DNA of 64,000 bases from Thuidium tamariscinum (GCA_947034885.2 OX344749.2:8819501-8883500), one strand, 5' to 3'. Positions 1 to 12,075 are shown, counted from the first letter of the stretch. Notes: a model not told the origin generated them from the letters alone. Made by a program: numbers and translations.

Positions 1-108
1 AACACATTCCGGAAGGTGATGGAATGAGCAAGTTGTGATCGATGGAGAAGGATTCACCAGGCTAGAGAGGGCAACAGGTTATGCAAGAAGCAGGTATGGG
101 CCTCTATT

Positions 109-152
109 ATCCCATAAGCGTTGCTGCATGCAGTTCCATTATGTGCCTATAA
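109..152 (+). promoter_or_regulatory. U5 snRNA promoter: USE-like element and TATA box
   Basis: ATCCCATAAGC at 109-119 resembles the plant snRNA upstream sequence element (consensus RTCCCACATCG) in its first six bases, and TATAA lies at 148-152. The element starts 75 bp and the TATA 36 bp before the inferred U5 start at 184. The same two distances recur at the U5 copies starting at 8918 and 10463, which supports a real promoter. Confidence 0.72.
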
Positions 153-183
153 GGTTCTCCAAACTCCCTCTTCTCCCTCACGC

Positions 184-301
184 AGCCGGGTGCTCAGCAC
201 AGAGCGGACTATTCTTTCGCCTTTTACTAAAGAATACCGTGCGCTGGGTACATTCACCGGCATACCCCTCTTTTTGGACTGCCCCTCACGGGGCCCATCA
301 A
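184..301 (+). ncRNA. U5 spliceosomal snRNA gene (copy 1)
   Basis: U5 is the snRNA of the U4/U6.U5 tri-snRNP that holds the exon ends during both splicing steps. The invariant loop I (CGCCTTTTACTAAAG, about 218-232) is intact and closed by the stem TATTCTTT/AAAGAATA. The 5' end AGCCGGGTG can pair with CACCGGC to form the basal stem. A U-rich Sm-type site (CTCTTTTTGG, about 269-278) is followed by a 3' hairpin, GCCCCTCACGGGGC. Start and end are inferred by comparison between copies in this window, so the ends may be off by a few bases. The promoter elements sit at -75 and -36. This copy looks functional. Confidence 0.9.
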
Positions 302-1186
302 TGCAAACACCGAAAATTGGACCAATGATCCCTCACTCGGTGTCACCTGCAGACAGATACAACGTGATATCATGAAGCTCTTGTGCATCAGAACAACATT
401 CCCTCAAAACTGAATGATAGTTTTCATCAGGCATCTTAGCTTATGGTCTATGTGCTCAATTCAATAAATGTGAGCATTAGACATTCTGATTTCTCACTTC
501 CAAAAGCATTCCGAACAGCAACATTGGACAAGGCTTTGTAAACTCAATTAGAGTCATGTGATGGCCTGGTTCACAGTGCATTATCTGATTTTCTCACCTG
601 CAATGAGAAACTGTACGTTGAAATGGAAGTGTTTCAATTACCACATTTCAAGAGCTGAATTCCATCGTCTACTTGATAGCTCAAACCACTCAAAGAATCT
701 GCCTCAAATTGACGAATTCCGACAAAGGAGAGGAACAGGGCGAACCATGATGAAATTGGTACCAGACCCAGCTGGAGGGTGCAATTTAAAGAACTAGAAC
801 CTAGTAGGTGGGGCGTAAAGAGAATCTGTATCTAAATGGAACGAGAATCCCACCATTCTCGCATCCGGTTTCTTCGTTGACCTCGGAAATTCTGAAACAA
901 AGCTCCTCTCTCAAAACTGTAGAGCTACTTTCCAAGCAACTGCACTTTCAACCTTACGCAAAGAAATCAACACCGCCTTCATAATTCACCAATTTTGATC
1001 AAGGGTGAATTAACGAGTCCTCGTCTAGCACTACAAGAAATTATAACCTCGGCAGGTACGGCTTTGCTGTCCGTTTCAGGAACTCGCCAATATATGATCA
1101 CAATTAAACAAGAAATGCTCCACAAATGATGTGATATCATCGCACTTGGGCTTGTACAAAAACTTCGGCCTTAAAAACATCTTGGA
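302..1186. other. Spacer between U5 copy 1 and the LPD 3' end
   Basis: I see no gene here. The right part probably holds the 3' UTR and polyadenylation region of the minus-strand dehydrogenase gene. The short open frames in it match nothing I recognise. A CACTACAAGAAA motif near 1029 resembles CACTA transposon ends but has no partner nearby. Confidence 0.5.
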
Positions 1187-4100
1187 TCAAACAGTTACCG
1201 GTTCAGCTGCCTTTTCTGACGGCACTGAGTGATCCTCAAGCTGCAACAAGTCAAAGCAGAAAGAGTTAGTTTGTTTAATAATTAGGGCACCACACGACCA
1301 TCCAGCAGCAGCTTATATAACGTCACTAAATTTGGCCAAGCTCAAACGCCACTACTTCCTAAAATGCACTGAATAGATGATAATAGGAGCATCCTTCAGT
1401 CCAACAGTCCCGTGTAAGAGAATTCCATTCCCTGTCTTTTCTGAAAGAGAATTACATGGGCAGACTTGAACAGCTCATCCAACACTTCAGACAAGGTGGG
1501 ATGGGCATGCACAGCAAATTTGATATCCTGAGAATTCAAGAGGCAACAGAACCGGGTAAGGATGACTTCTAATAGAAAAGGTAAGGATTCGGGTATCAAG
1601 AGAATGCAAAAGAACAAGAATAAAAGATTGCAAATTACAGTTATCTATGCTATTTTAAAAAAGAAAACCACATAGACAAGGAAATTTGCCTCCCCGGCAT
1701 GATTAAGAGGGCTTGTGAATTCTGTTTCTGACCTTGATTGTATTGCCCATAGCTATAGCATTTGAAGCTTCATGAATAAGGTCAGCGGCGTGGAGACCTA
1801 GTATATGAACTCCTAAGATCTCTCCAGTATCAGGTCGATATATCAACTGCCGACAACACAGTCTAAGCGTGAGTCCTTTACATTTCAAGACTGAAGCCTC
1901 GTGAACTTGAGACAACTTTCACAGAAAGTCTGATGACAATTTCATGCCTCTACAATCCTTGCATGAGGAAACCTTTCATACGATTCTGAATTTTTTCTGG
2001 CCGGTGCCTAAAAGAAAATTGCGACATCCTCACACCACTTGCAAACAACTCGAGCATATGACAACAAATCCTTCTATGATCGACCAATCTCAACATCATC
2101 ACTCAAGAAGCAATGAAAATGGAAAAAAAAGATACTACAAGATTTTGAGTTGTGTTACCTTGGCTAACCCGTCACCTTCATTCTCTGCAAGTGCTTTGGT
2201 GTTGGCTTTGAAGCTGGTCTTAGCAACGCTTACTTTAAAGGCCTCCTTCTCGGCTAGTGCTCTTGCTTGTGGCTGCCATTAATTACTCACGAGTCAAGCA
2301 TCTTACTTCCGTGAATATTAGATTTACTATCAATGAACTTCAAGTCTAATTTCCAACCGATCATTCAAAAAGCTTTAGAAATAATGCATACGGTACACCT
2401 TAAACAGTCGGCTTTGATGAAAGCGTCTTAAGAAAATTACCTCAGTAAGCCCCACCATGCTAATTTCTGGGTGCGTGAAACAAGCTGCAGGAACGCTGTT
2501 ATGGTTCAAAACATTGTCTCGCCCAGCGATCTGCTCAATAACTGTGGAAAAATCAATAACCCGATGAGAAAATCATGCGTTAAGATCATACAAACTTAGA
2601 GAATCAGCCTAACCCCCAAGGGCCAGGTTAAAATAGAAATTCGCTCCGAAAGCTAACAGTCCATGAAAGTAGCTTTGGAAGCGGCCACTCTTACTTAATT
2701 AGGGCATTGGGCACTCGGGAAAACAGAATAGCTCAATTCGGCATATTAGGTCCAGAACACTTGACCTTGAAAGCTACTTCAAGTCATTCAAGATGGATGC
2801 AGCAGAAGCCATGGACTAACCAGAAATGCCTTGAGCACTTGCCGCATGTGCCAGCATCATCTTGCCGTTGGCATCACCAATGCAATATAGGTTGGGAACC
2901 TGTATCATCAAAACAAACAAAGCACAAAATGTTTGATCTATGTTACTCAGAACGCAGCAAATGCCCCTTCAGTCACCCCTTTTTAAACATATATACGAGA
3001 ATAATTAAAAACACAAACGTCTTCGTACAACAATGTCCACTCACCTTGTTTCCTTCCGCATCTAACACTTGCATTCGCTCATCCACGGGTACAAAGCCCC
3101 TCTGTGTAACTATATTCAACTGCCAAATAAGAACACAGATGTGAATATGGTTTGACAGTTTACTAAAGACGCAGAATTGATGACATCACTCGCAATTAAG
3201 ATGCCCATGTTTCCCTATTAGGAAAGAATTTAATACAGCGCAGCACCTTTTCAAGACCCAAGCCTTTCGTAAAAGGAGAGCGCCCCGTAGCAATCAGCGC
3301 CGCATCCACCTGGAAGTCAGAAGGAACAATAGAAACATATTCGTGACTTAAAAACAGAACCAAAATTTAGAGCAGACATAAACCTAGAATGTGAAAAGTC
3401 AGTATCTAAATGAAACCCAGGTGAGGAGAGAAATTACCTCAAGAGTTTCCTTCACCTCCTTAGTCTTTGTGTCAACCAGTTCAATCTGAACTGGCTTTCC
3501 ATTCTTAGCTGGCGTGATCTATAATACAAAAACATCAATGAACATTATTTCTGAACTTGACCATGTCGTAATCTCTTACTAAAATTAATTCCCTCACCTG
3601 CAGAAAAATTATTGCTCACATCGCAAACACAAGTCTTTGAATAACTTTGAATAAACACACAAATTAAAATTATGCAGACTTCCAAGGAGATATCTCTTAA
3701 CATCGAAAATCCCTCACCTTCTTGGCCAAAACACCGACATGGTAGTCAATTTTTCGGGGATTGATCAAAATCCGCTGCGCAAGCTTGCCAATTTCAGGAT
3801 CAAACCCTGGCATCAAACCATCCAGCGCCTCGATGAACGTCACCTGTTGGTAACCCAAACTAGAAGTAAGCCCTCGGAAGGAACCAGATGGGAAGAAGCA
3901 CTCTTGAGCAAACTTATAATATGATCCTTACGTAGTAGTGATAGCATAAAAAGAAAAGAGATGCCGTCATGGAACCAGTACTAATTTTGAGTCCATGCTC
4001 TGCGACACACAATACTTACCTCGCTTCCAAGGGCTGTGTACACATCACTAAACTCTAGACCAATGTATCCGCTTCCTACTATCGCAATCCACTCTGGAAT

Positions 4101-6492
4101 CCACTCCAGCTTCAAAGCATGATCACTTGTGAAAACAGTCTTTCCTGCGTATTGAAGAGATGAGTGCTGTGGTCATTTACAAAATCAATGGTGAAGTTTT
4201 GTCCTTCAAGGAGTAGTGTAAACATATAAATTCTTCCATATTTTAAAGAAGCCTATACTGAGAACTACCAGAATTTGGGGGCCACGCACTGATAGCCACT
4301 CGTAATACTTAGCCAAAAGACCTAAGTTACATAACTCATTATAAAACGAACCTCAGCTTCGCACACTTCCATTAAAGAAACTTAAGATGCATTAGATGCA
4401 GCAACGACATCTAGAATACTTACCATCGATTTCAATCCCTGGAGGCACAAATGGGACTGATCCAGTGGCAATTATGATATTTTTTGCTGTGATGGTTCTG
4501 TCGGCAAATCCGATTCTACCATACTTCACAACTTGAGGAGCCTGTGCACAGGTCATGCCATAGATCATGTAGCAGTTAATCGTCCCGCCAGGGAAAAACT
4601 CCTCAAGGCATAAGAAACTATGCATTAACTGTAAAGGACAACCAGGCCCAAATTGATCCAACTGTTTTTTTAAAGCAGTCTAAAGTAGGTCATACAGAGA
4701 CTTGCTCTTGTCCAATGTTACTTACTATTTCACCAAAGCCTTCAGTGTTCTTAAGTGATTCTGGCGATATAAAATTTGGCCCCATCTGACTTCTCACAAT
4801 ATGATCAATTCAGTTGATTATTTTAAATCCATGGTCTCTTGGGAGGTAAAGTTCTAGGGTGTACTCCTGCTGATAGTCCTCTTGCGATGGACAAATAGAT
4901 CTAGACAAGAGCATTCGACATATTTGGTGTCTACTGCAGGAAACCACTATACAAAGCATCCAAATGAGAAAGAAAAACAGCACTCATACCACGACGGAAC
5001 CAACACCAGTCAGGATGTCGACCCCAATGGCCTTCATTGAGTTGGTCAGGTTCCCCCGAATCTTGGTGGCCAGGTTGTTAGCATGATCTGCAACTGCTTG
5101 CCTATCATATTCAGCGGCTGCTACCTGCATACAATTCACCTCAAAGTGTAAGGAAGTAGGACACTACAACTGAAGCTCCCAACGTATTCTTCAGGAAACT
5201 TCGCAGCCCATAAATTATTACAAACTAAGGCAAAAAGAGGTCGAAACGAAAACACTAAAACGAAAACAACCTAGAAAGATGGCCTGCATAATACTGTACA
5301 AAGTTCAAGAAATGAGAGATCAACCTGGATTCCAAGGGCCTTGAGATGATGCTCATCACGAAGCTCCCGCATACGTCCACTAACAGCTAAAAGTGCTTTG
5401 GACGGAACACATCCTCTGTTTACACACGTCCCTCCGACAACGTCTCCTTCGACGATTGCTGTCTTTAAACCCTGTGGATAAAAAAAAAACCATGCCAATT
5501 TCAGGAATCGGAGAACCGCGCATCCCAGGAAAGAGTCCTGATTGGCACCACCGGAAAAACTGGTGTACACCAATTAACATAAGGTTCGGGCCCTTATTGA
5601 ACTACATATCCAAAATTTCACTCAGTAGAAAGCTCAAACCAATGAAAACTGCCACAAGCTAAGATTCCATTCTTGCGAAGTGTGTGGGTTTAACCGTCTC
5701 GTGCAAGGAGCTAGGAAGGTCAGAAAAAGCATAGTCTTAAACATAGATTTGGAAAAGACACCCTAGTGACTTTCAAAATTCACAGCTGAATGACTACACC
5801 TCCAGAAATTAACGAAAAAACCAGCGTCGGCTTCCATTTCTTTTGGCGACTCCAAAGATTCAAAGTCAATTCTAATCATATGCAAGTAGGTCAGATCCTT
5901 ATTTGCACGGAGCTTACTTTAGGTAGCCAAAGGAATAGTAACTCTGTTCAATTCCCACCACTAACGCCAATTCAAAGGAGAGAATATTCTAACAGTAGAT
6001 TTCACCACAATCCTTACAACAGACAACACTGAGACACCCGCATTGGATTGCACTCGCGTTCAACCCAAAAGCATCTCCCAATTGATCACAAACCCATCAC
6101 CGAACCCACGAAACAATGAAACCAATCACAATGTAGAAAGCAATGCCAGCCACCTTCTCCACAGCGTGAAGTGCAGCGCCATGGCCGCCCACCCCCGCTC
6201 CAATAATCACCACATCATAATCAAACGCCTGCGGGGCGCCATTCGTCGCCGCAGATTCCACGTTCAATTGCCTGTTGCCCCTCTCTACCCTGCCCACTCT
6301 GGATGCCGCCAGCACGCGAGCCTGCGAGGATTTAGCACAGAAAAATCCCACACTGCTCTTCTTCTTCAACCCGGAATACGAAATGAGCGCCGGCACATAC
6401 GACGACGAAGAGGAGGAGGGAGTGGCCGCATAGGAGCTACAGTGCAATCGGACATTCTCCACTAATCCTCGGGACACCGCCATCACCTCCAT
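1187..6492 (-). CDS. LPD: Plastidial dihydrolipoamide dehydrogenase (E3 of pyruvate dehydrogenase), 15 coding exons
   Basis: Exons (complement, 5' to 3'): 6154-6492, 5325-5471, 4990-5124, 4424-4541, 4020-4144, 3718-3843, 3438-3518, 3247-3309, 3045-3119, 2821-2899, 2441-2541, 2159-2272, 1733-1846, 1456-1527, 1187-1240. All introns are GT-AG and the joined frame is open for 580 residues, close to the usual length of plastid forms. Residues 1 to about 85 are Ser/Ala/Arg-rich, like a transit peptide. The FAD motif GAGVGG is at 98-103, the redox disulfide is C129/C134 (GGTCVNRGC), the NAD motif is GSGYIG at 270-275, and the catalytic dyad is H548/E553 in HPTLSE. The enzyme reoxidises dihydrolipoyl groups of the plastid pyruvate dehydrogenase complex, feeding fatty acid synthesis. 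Family knowledge supports the plastid rather than the mitochondrial form, because the CVNRGC centre and this N terminus are of plastid type. The last exon (17 codons) rests on a good acceptor and a fitting stop. UTRs are not defined. No broken motif is seen. Confidence 0.95.
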
Positions 6493-8734
6493 CCTCGCTG
6501 AAATTGCAAATGCGTGCAGATGGCACCCACAGCTAGAGTTGGGGTTGCGAGTTACGGAGGTTTAGTAGTGAATGGTCGCTATGGCGACTACTTCGATGTT
6601 AACTTAGTTGGAATGACTACTTTGGCAGCGAAGCTTGAGCTGCGTGGGGGGCTTGTAAGACCAAGAGGATCAAGAGAATTGGATGAGAATGGATCAGCCT
6701 GCCCGTCATCATACTGTACTGGCGACCAGTGTGTTGCGACTGGTCGAAGTGCAGGAATTGGTCGCTTTCACGGAGCGAGGACGGCGAGCTCCGTAACTGA
6801 GTTTGGAGATACGAGCAAGTGTCACGACGAACGCTAACTTACATTGTAAGGGTTTGAGCATGGTTCCCATCATTGAATTTAAAAAAAAATTGGTGGATCT
6901 TGTTAATACTTCAAAGAAGATTTTAGTTTCTTTTTTTAATGCAATTTTTGGATGCTATATGAAGCAACTCTGAATTTTCAAAGTATTGAAAATAGGTGTA
7001 CACAAATTTGATCCTAAATTTTCATGTATGAAAGTTGTACATTTTTGGTAAGAGTGTAGATGGGACAAATTGGCAAATAAGTTACTTGTTACCTTAAGGC
7101 AAGTAAAGTAGGTTGTTATCAAATCAATTGTGATTCAATTCCTTCAAAATCTAAAAAGGCATGTTGTTGTAAAATGCCAATCTAATATTACTCAAAATCT
7201 CATAGTATAGGACATTCCAACATTAAGACACCTTGGACAATCATAGATTGGTAATCTATAATGAATGCATTTTGACAAAATTCTAGATCCACGCTAGATT
7301 TTACAACAACTAACATTATATTCTTTTTTCCATACCTTAACTTTTCAAAGGAGCAAAATAATGGGGAAGAGACTCAACCCATTCATATAAAACCTCATAA
7401 AAATACTAAAACCTATTCTCTGTTATTCATCAAAAATGCTAATTTTGTATTTGTGTTTGAAATCAAAAATCCCCAATTAGGTAGAAGAGTCATTGAATAA
7501 AGAATTATGCATTTTACAATTTAGAGACTAGGTTTTAATTTGGAGACTTAGATGGGTCTTTAAATCCAGTGTATAGGTTGGTTCATCCAAATTCAAAATT
7601 ATACCTTCAAGATTAAGAGATTAATACAATTTTACTATATTTTCTTCCAAATTCAATCTTTTGTTGTGATGGAGGTCATTTTATCCCTCTCAAACTCTCA
7701 AAGTTATGATGTATCTCTTCAGTGTGAACACTAGTAAAAAAGGATGTTTTGACACCCAAGCTTGGTGCCAAAAGCTTAGTGCCTATATAGATTTATAGCA
7801 CGAAGTTTTGATACAATAATATAGTACTATAAGTTTGCAATTGATTTTCTATTGGTGAAGAGAATCCTAAAACATCAATATTGATGTAATATGTATATTA
7901 CATTTGTACATTAGTATACATCTTATAGCAAGGTAATATTTAGTATAAATCACTTTAATTGGACTTCAAATTAAGTACTACTTGTTCTTGTTTAATAAAT
8001 TGAAACTTTTGAAAGGTTATAGGAGAATGAATGTTAGTTAAAAAGTGTTGAATTAAAATTGTAAACTTTATAATAATCAATAACTATGACTAGTAACAAG
8101 AGCTTATCAAGAACTAATCAACATTAAAGGACTAAAGCTATGCAAACACCACTAAAGTAATTTTTGTATATGGTAGTTATACTAATTATTTTGTAGTATC
8201 TTTGTTTTTGGAGGACCAAAATTGTCATTAATATTTAAGAGTGTAAGAATCCAAGTATTATGATAAGTGTAGATCTTAGGTTCTAATATATATTGAAATT
8301 GAAATCAAATAATAAAATCACTTTAAGAACTAAATCACAATAATAATAATAATAATAATAATAATATAGTGATAGTAGCTCCTCCCCAAATTTTGTTACA
8401 CAACAATATAGATCATTCCTTCTTTCTATTGTTCTTTTATACAAGCTTCCTAAATGATTATCAATTTGATGGAGTAGGCTTGTTCAAACATTCATCATTA
8501 ACTTGTTGTATAGATAGTGGAACATTGAAGGGCTAACTAGAAGCTAGATAATCAAATAGTATGTACTTCTAACTTGGTGTCAAGAGTAGTGATAACTAAG
8601 ATCTTGAAATTGAATTTGGACAAAGCTTTGGACTAGATTCATTGTGCTAACACCACTCCTAACACCAAGTGTTTACTGGCATACAAACTACTAATATCTA
8701 CGGTGTAATTCTTGCATTTATAATAGCAATGCAC
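6493..8734. other. LPD promoter side and AT-rich spacer
   Basis: About the first 350 bases are of mixed composition and should contain the 5' UTR and promoter of the minus-strand dehydrogenase gene. I could not place a TATA box with confidence. From about 6850 on the DNA is AT-rich with no convincing coding or RNA gene. Confidence 0.55.
8341..8366. repeat. (TAA)n microsatellite
   Basis: About eight perfect TAA units lie in the AT-rich spacer. Confidence 0.95.
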
Positions 8735-8842
8735 AACACATTCCTGAAGGTGATGGAATGAGCAAGTTGTGATCGATGGAGAAGGATTCCCCAAGCTAAA
8801 GTGGGCAATAGGTTATGCAAGAAGTAGGTGTGGGCCTCTATT

Positions 8843-8886
8843 ATCCCATAAGCATTGCTGCACGTAGTTCCATTATGTGTCTATAA
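8843..8886 (+). promoter_or_regulatory. U5 snRNA promoter (copy 2)
   Basis: ATCCCATAAGC at 8843-8853 is 75 bp before the start of U5 copy 2, and TATAA at 8882-8886 is 36 bp before it. Both sequence and spacing match copy 1. Confidence 0.72.
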
Positions 8887-8917
8887 GATTCTCCAAACTC
8901 CTTCTTCTCCCTCACGC

Positions 8918-9035
8918 AGCCGAGTGCTTAGCACAAAGCGAACTATTCTTTCGCCTTTTACTAAAGAATACCGTGCGCTGGGTACACTCACCGGCATACC
9001 CCTCTTTTTGGACTACCCCTCATGGGGCCCATCAA
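8918..9035 (+). ncRNA. U5 spliceosomal snRNA gene (copy 2)
   Basis: The invariant loop I CGCCTTTTACTAAAG, the TATTCTTT/AAAGAATA stem, the Sm-like CTCTTTTTGG and the 3' hairpin CCCCTCATGGGG are all intact. Differences from copy 1 are mostly in the basal stem (CCGAGTGCTTAGC), which weakens one pair, and in positions that keep pairing. The promoter is conserved. It is probably functional. It lies 768 bp (start to start) before a U1 gene on the same strand. Confidence 0.87.
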
Positions 9036-9616
9036 TTTGAACTGCAAAACTGGAATCATCAAAGGTAATTGGTCTGGTGTGTTTGGATATGTTTGAGATG
9101 TGGTGGTGAGACAAGGAACTTGGATTGCTGCCATATCATCCTACGCAATGTGTCGAATTACTAGAACAGGCTTGGTCTGGTGTGAATTTAACTAATGGTG
9201 TGGATCTGTGTTCTATGCATTGCAATCAATCTTATCATGTTCGATTTATTTGTTTTCATGATTTTCTTGATGTTAGTCTTTGTAATTGTAACATTCGTTG
9301 TGCACACTTGTATCAGCGTTTTACAGCATCTTATAATAGATTGAATTGCCGGAGAATTTTAAGGGGTGATCGAGTGTTCGTTGCAGAAGAGTTTGGACCA
9401 AGTTACTACTCCTTCAGAAATCCCAGACCAAGACTTGTACTTAATAATCAATGCATAGTATGCATAGTCACATCTGTGCAAGAAACGAGCTATTTAAGTG
9501 CTAAAAGGATGTATTCCAAAGTATCACAATTTCTATGTATTCAAAACAAAGAGTTAAATTGATTGAGATCCGACCGAGAATTGTCAATCACAGTGATGAT
9601 GAACTCGCCAGAGATC
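9036..9616. other. Spacer between U5 copy 2 and the 9686 U1 gene
   Basis: A 145-codon open frame at 9125-9562 has no recognisable domain and unremarkable composition. I do not call it a gene. Confidence 0.4.
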
Positions 9617-9627
9617 GTCCCGTAGCT
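9617..9627 (+). promoter_or_regulatory. USE-like element of the 9686 U1 gene
   Basis: GTCCCGTAGCT starts 69 bp before the U1 5' end. The two other U1 genes have GTCCCATAGCT 68 bp upstream. A convincing TATA box was not found. Confidence 0.6.
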
Positions 9628-9685
9628 TTCGGTGGCTCATGGGGCTGTCTCAACCCGTAAAGAAGGCCATCGTTCGTTACTCCAA

Positions 9686-9847
9686 ACACTTACCTGGGTG
9701 GGGTCTATCCACGATCCGGAAGGTGGATGGCCTAGAGCAACCGTCTCCATTGCACTCGGGACATGGGAGTTCCAGTACCTTCCTACGGGAGGTATACGCG
9801 TCATAATTTGTGGCAGCGGGGGGCATGCGTTCGCGCGGCTCTCACCC
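9686..9847 (+). ncRNA. U1 spliceosomal snRNA gene, divergent type
   Basis: U1 recognises the 5' splice site. The 5' end reads ACACTTACCTGGG (canonical ATACTTACCTG, one change at nucleotide 2). Stem-loop II keeps the U1A-type binding loop CCATTGCACTC. The Sm site ATAATTTGTGG (about 9803-9813) is intact, and the terminal stem-loop has the typical GCGTTCGCGC tip. Length is about 162, as expected. Loop I reads GATCCGGAAGG against the usual GATCAYGAAGG. It differs from the other two U1 genes at many positions, mostly in a way that keeps stems paired, so it is an old, probably functional variant. Confidence 0.88.
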
Positions 9848-10387
9848 AACTGAAAATCCAACACTGGAATCACAGAGAACTCGTGAAAACACCGTTCTGA
9901 GGTCTCACGTACTGCAATGTCCTCATCCATCCCAAAACCTACCACAAACCCTAAGCTGATTTTTTGGAAATGAACCTCACTTCAATTGTACGCAAGGGTG
10001 AACTCGGCACGGTTGGATTGACACCCGAGTGTAATGCTTTGTTGATTGAAGTACTTGCTCGATCGGACAGCTGAAAGAACGAATCGCTATGTCTTAGCAG
10101 CGATTTTAGGAGTCACCGAATAGATCATGCCACTGCCTCGAAAATGTGGGTGTTGTAAGGTAAAGTTCGGGCTACTCTAACTGCATTGGCGTGCAATTAA
10201 ATGTTGCAACGGCCTGAAAGTGATAATGCCAATGCAGTGCATTCAATATTCTTATGGGGATGCCCTGCGTAAGTTGTGACGGATAGAGGGATATGCCAAA
10301 GAGGGAAATTTATACACGTCGGAGACTTCAAGCTCATTTGCGGTGAGGTAGGTGTAGTCCGCATGAGGATGGGATAGGTCTCCATTT
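9848..10387. other. Spacer between U1 (9686) and U5-like (10463)
   Basis: No gene is seen. Parts of this spacer (about 10090-10160 and 10229-10330) resemble the spacer between the 12076 U1 and the 13018 U5 pseudogene, indicating that a U1-spacer-U5 cassette was duplicated as a unit. Confidence 0.6.
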
Positions 10388-10431
10388 ATCTCATACGCGC
10401 TGCTGTACGCAGTTACACTCTTCCTGTATAA
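10388..10431 (+). promoter_or_regulatory. Promoter of the 10463 U5-like gene
   Basis: ATCTCATACGC (10388-10398) is 75 bp and TATAA (10427-10431) 36 bp before the inferred start. The geometry is kept, but the element has lost the CCC run. Confidence 0.55.
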
Positions 10432-10462
10432 GTTTCTGCATACACGCACCTCTATCATTCAA

Positions 10463-10580
10463 AGCTTGGTGCTCAGCACAGAGCGAACTATTCATTCGCC
10501 TCTTACTAAAGAACATCGCTCGCTGGGCACACTAACAGGCATACCCGAGTTTTTGGACTGCCCCTCCAGCGGCCGTCAGT
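10463..10580 (+). pseudogene. U5 snRNA variant or pseudogene (copy 3)
   Basis: The overall U5 layout is present, but loop I reads CGCCTCTTACTAAAG, with a U-to-C change inside the normally invariant uridine run. The AAAGAATACC arm is AAAGAACATC, and the 3' hairpin (CCCCTCCAGCGGCC) is partly unpaired. The Sm-like stretch is GAGTTTTTGG. Substitutions in both the loop and the stems suggest decay, though expression from the recognisable promoter cannot be excluded. Confidence 0.75.
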
Positions 10581-10753
10581 ATGAATTGCTAAGCTGGATC
10601 ACTGAAAGGTTCCCTTGTACGTATTGAATGGATTGCGAAGGTGTTCTACGAGATGATTCGAATGTTAGTGAACCCTCGCCTCGACTCTCAGCCAAGGCTA
10701 GTCCAATCAGGGTTAAATCTGCACGATGTTGAGTAGCGCACGGTACAATTACT

Positions 10754-10780
10754 GCCATACCCCATCAAGGGGCCCATCAA
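10754..10780 (+). pseudogene. Fragment of a U5 3' end
   Basis: GCCATACCCC followed by AAGGGGCCCATCAA matches the 3' end of U5 with the Sm site missing. It lies about 170 bp after copy 3 and has no loop I. It is a short relic. Confidence 0.5.
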
Positions 10781-12007
10781 TGTTACTTGCGGAAGTGGAC
10801 CGACTGAGGGATTTCTCTTGGGACTTCTCGGAAACCTCCGGCAATACTGTGGCATTAAGCTGGTCTCAACTACGGTCAGCGACATGTTTACCAGTCTAGG
10901 ATTTGTGTATTTGGACGGATGTTAAAAGAATGCTGTTGCAATGGTAACGCCAGCTGATTTTCTCGCCAGCCTTGAGTCGATAAAATAAATTGATGATTTT
11001 GGATTACAAGACCGGCGTTTGGAAAAGTGCTAATCGCTTGGAGTACATGAAGATGTGTGAGATTGAAGCAGCTTCAGTCGGTGAGATTGAAGTCCTTTCC
11101 AGGTAAGAACTGCAGTTTTGTAATTAGAGTCGGTATGCAATTGAATTTCCTGATTTTAGCGCATCGAGAGTTAACACGCCTAGTTTAACAAAAATCTCTT
11201 CTTGCTATATCCGTTGCGTGCTGCAAAATAGTTTTTTTGGTGTTTTTCCTTTGACCATTTAAAACTAAATTTATAATTTCATATTCAATTCCTAGGCATT
11301 GAACCCCTATGAACTGCACATAAATTCCTTCCCTGCTTATGGCAGTGGATGAGATTTGTGCGCAACTTAATCAAAATCTTGTAGAATTTTAGCGGTGGAG
11401 TTGTTCCACTCAATGTTACCAATCAATTCAAACATGGCTAGGAAGTTCACCCTGCTTTTCAAGTTTGTTTACAACACAACGTGAAATTTTAACTCCACTA
11501 GTCTAATTGCAACCATACAAATCTGAAATGTATTTTGGAGTTCTCCAAAGTTGTTAGAGGCATGTCCAATCTAATGTGTTTTATAATCCCAAGAAGATTG
11601 AATAAGTTGATGAGACTCAAATTTTGCTTTGGTGAAGAGTTAAGAGTTTCAGTACCCAAGTGAAGTGAAGACCGCTGAGATTGCAAATCCGCCCCCACCT
11701 CCTCCTGATCTCCCAAAGCCATGGAAGACCGCTGGCCGGGGGCCAATGGCAACTTCTGATGACATTGTATTGTAGGCAATTGCTCAGACACGAGGAAAGA
11801 AAAGACGATGGCCATGGAATGGAGCTAGGAGCTTGAAATTCACTGAAATGGGTAAGTATAAACTGTGGCACACCTAGAATACTTAGACGGACTTGTGAAC
11901 CAGACTGATCAGATCCATGCTAGTGTATGCCTGTTTTGATTATTCTTGATGAGCCTTTCAGAGCACGAAGACCTGGCAATCCTCAGGCACAGGATCTGAA
12001 ACTAAAT
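10781..12007. other. Spacer before the 12076 U1 gene
   Basis: Mixed-composition spacer. The short open frames on the minus strand (about 11498-11871) match nothing recognised. No RNA gene is seen. Confidence 0.4.
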
Positions 12008-12018
12008 GTCCCATAGCT
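12008..12018 (+). promoter_or_regulatory. USE-like element of the 12076 U1 gene
   Basis: GTCCCATAGCT starts 68 bp before the U1 5' end, identical in sequence and distance to the element before the U1 at 23715. No clear TATA box lies near -30. Confidence 0.65.
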
Positions 12019-12075
12019 TTAGGAGTCTCAAACGATGGCCCAGCCCTTCAAGTACTCCTGGTTGCGAGGCAAGAG

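Larger units (their letters stand above)
1..301 (+). repeat. Left copy of a ~300-bp duplicated U5 block
   Basis: Positions 1-301 align almost throughout with 8735-9035 in the same orientation, covering U5, its promoter and at least 108 bp upstream of the promoter. The left limit is the window edge, so the true duplication may be longer. The two blocks flank the dihydrolipoamide dehydrogenase gene. Confidence 0.85.
8735..9035 (+). repeat. Right copy of the ~300-bp duplicated U5 block
   Basis: This is the direct duplicate of 1-301, with scattered substitutions along its whole length, including upstream of the promoter. The homology stops close to the U5 3' end (CATCAA), after which the two loci are unrelated. 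Confidence 0.85.

Noticed and set aside
35..375. Open frames of 84-97 codons across the first U5 gene
   Set aside because: They run through the structured U5 RNA and are not conserved as protein in the duplicate at 8735-9068, where frames differ.
1029..1040. CACTACAAGAAA motif as a CACTA transposon end
   Set aside because: No inverted partner or 3-bp duplication was found nearby; similar lone strings occur near 43597 and 43805.
6097..6153. Reading the first LPD exon through to a stop as a 131-residue protein
   Set aside because: The sequence after residue 113 is intronic; splicing at 6153 joins exactly to the conserved GLKTAIVEG segment.
9637..9945. 102-codon minus-strand frame antisense to the U1 gene, and similar frames at 12028-12243 and 23667-23873
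   Set aside because: They are antisense readings of U1 RNA; conservation is explained by the RNA gene.
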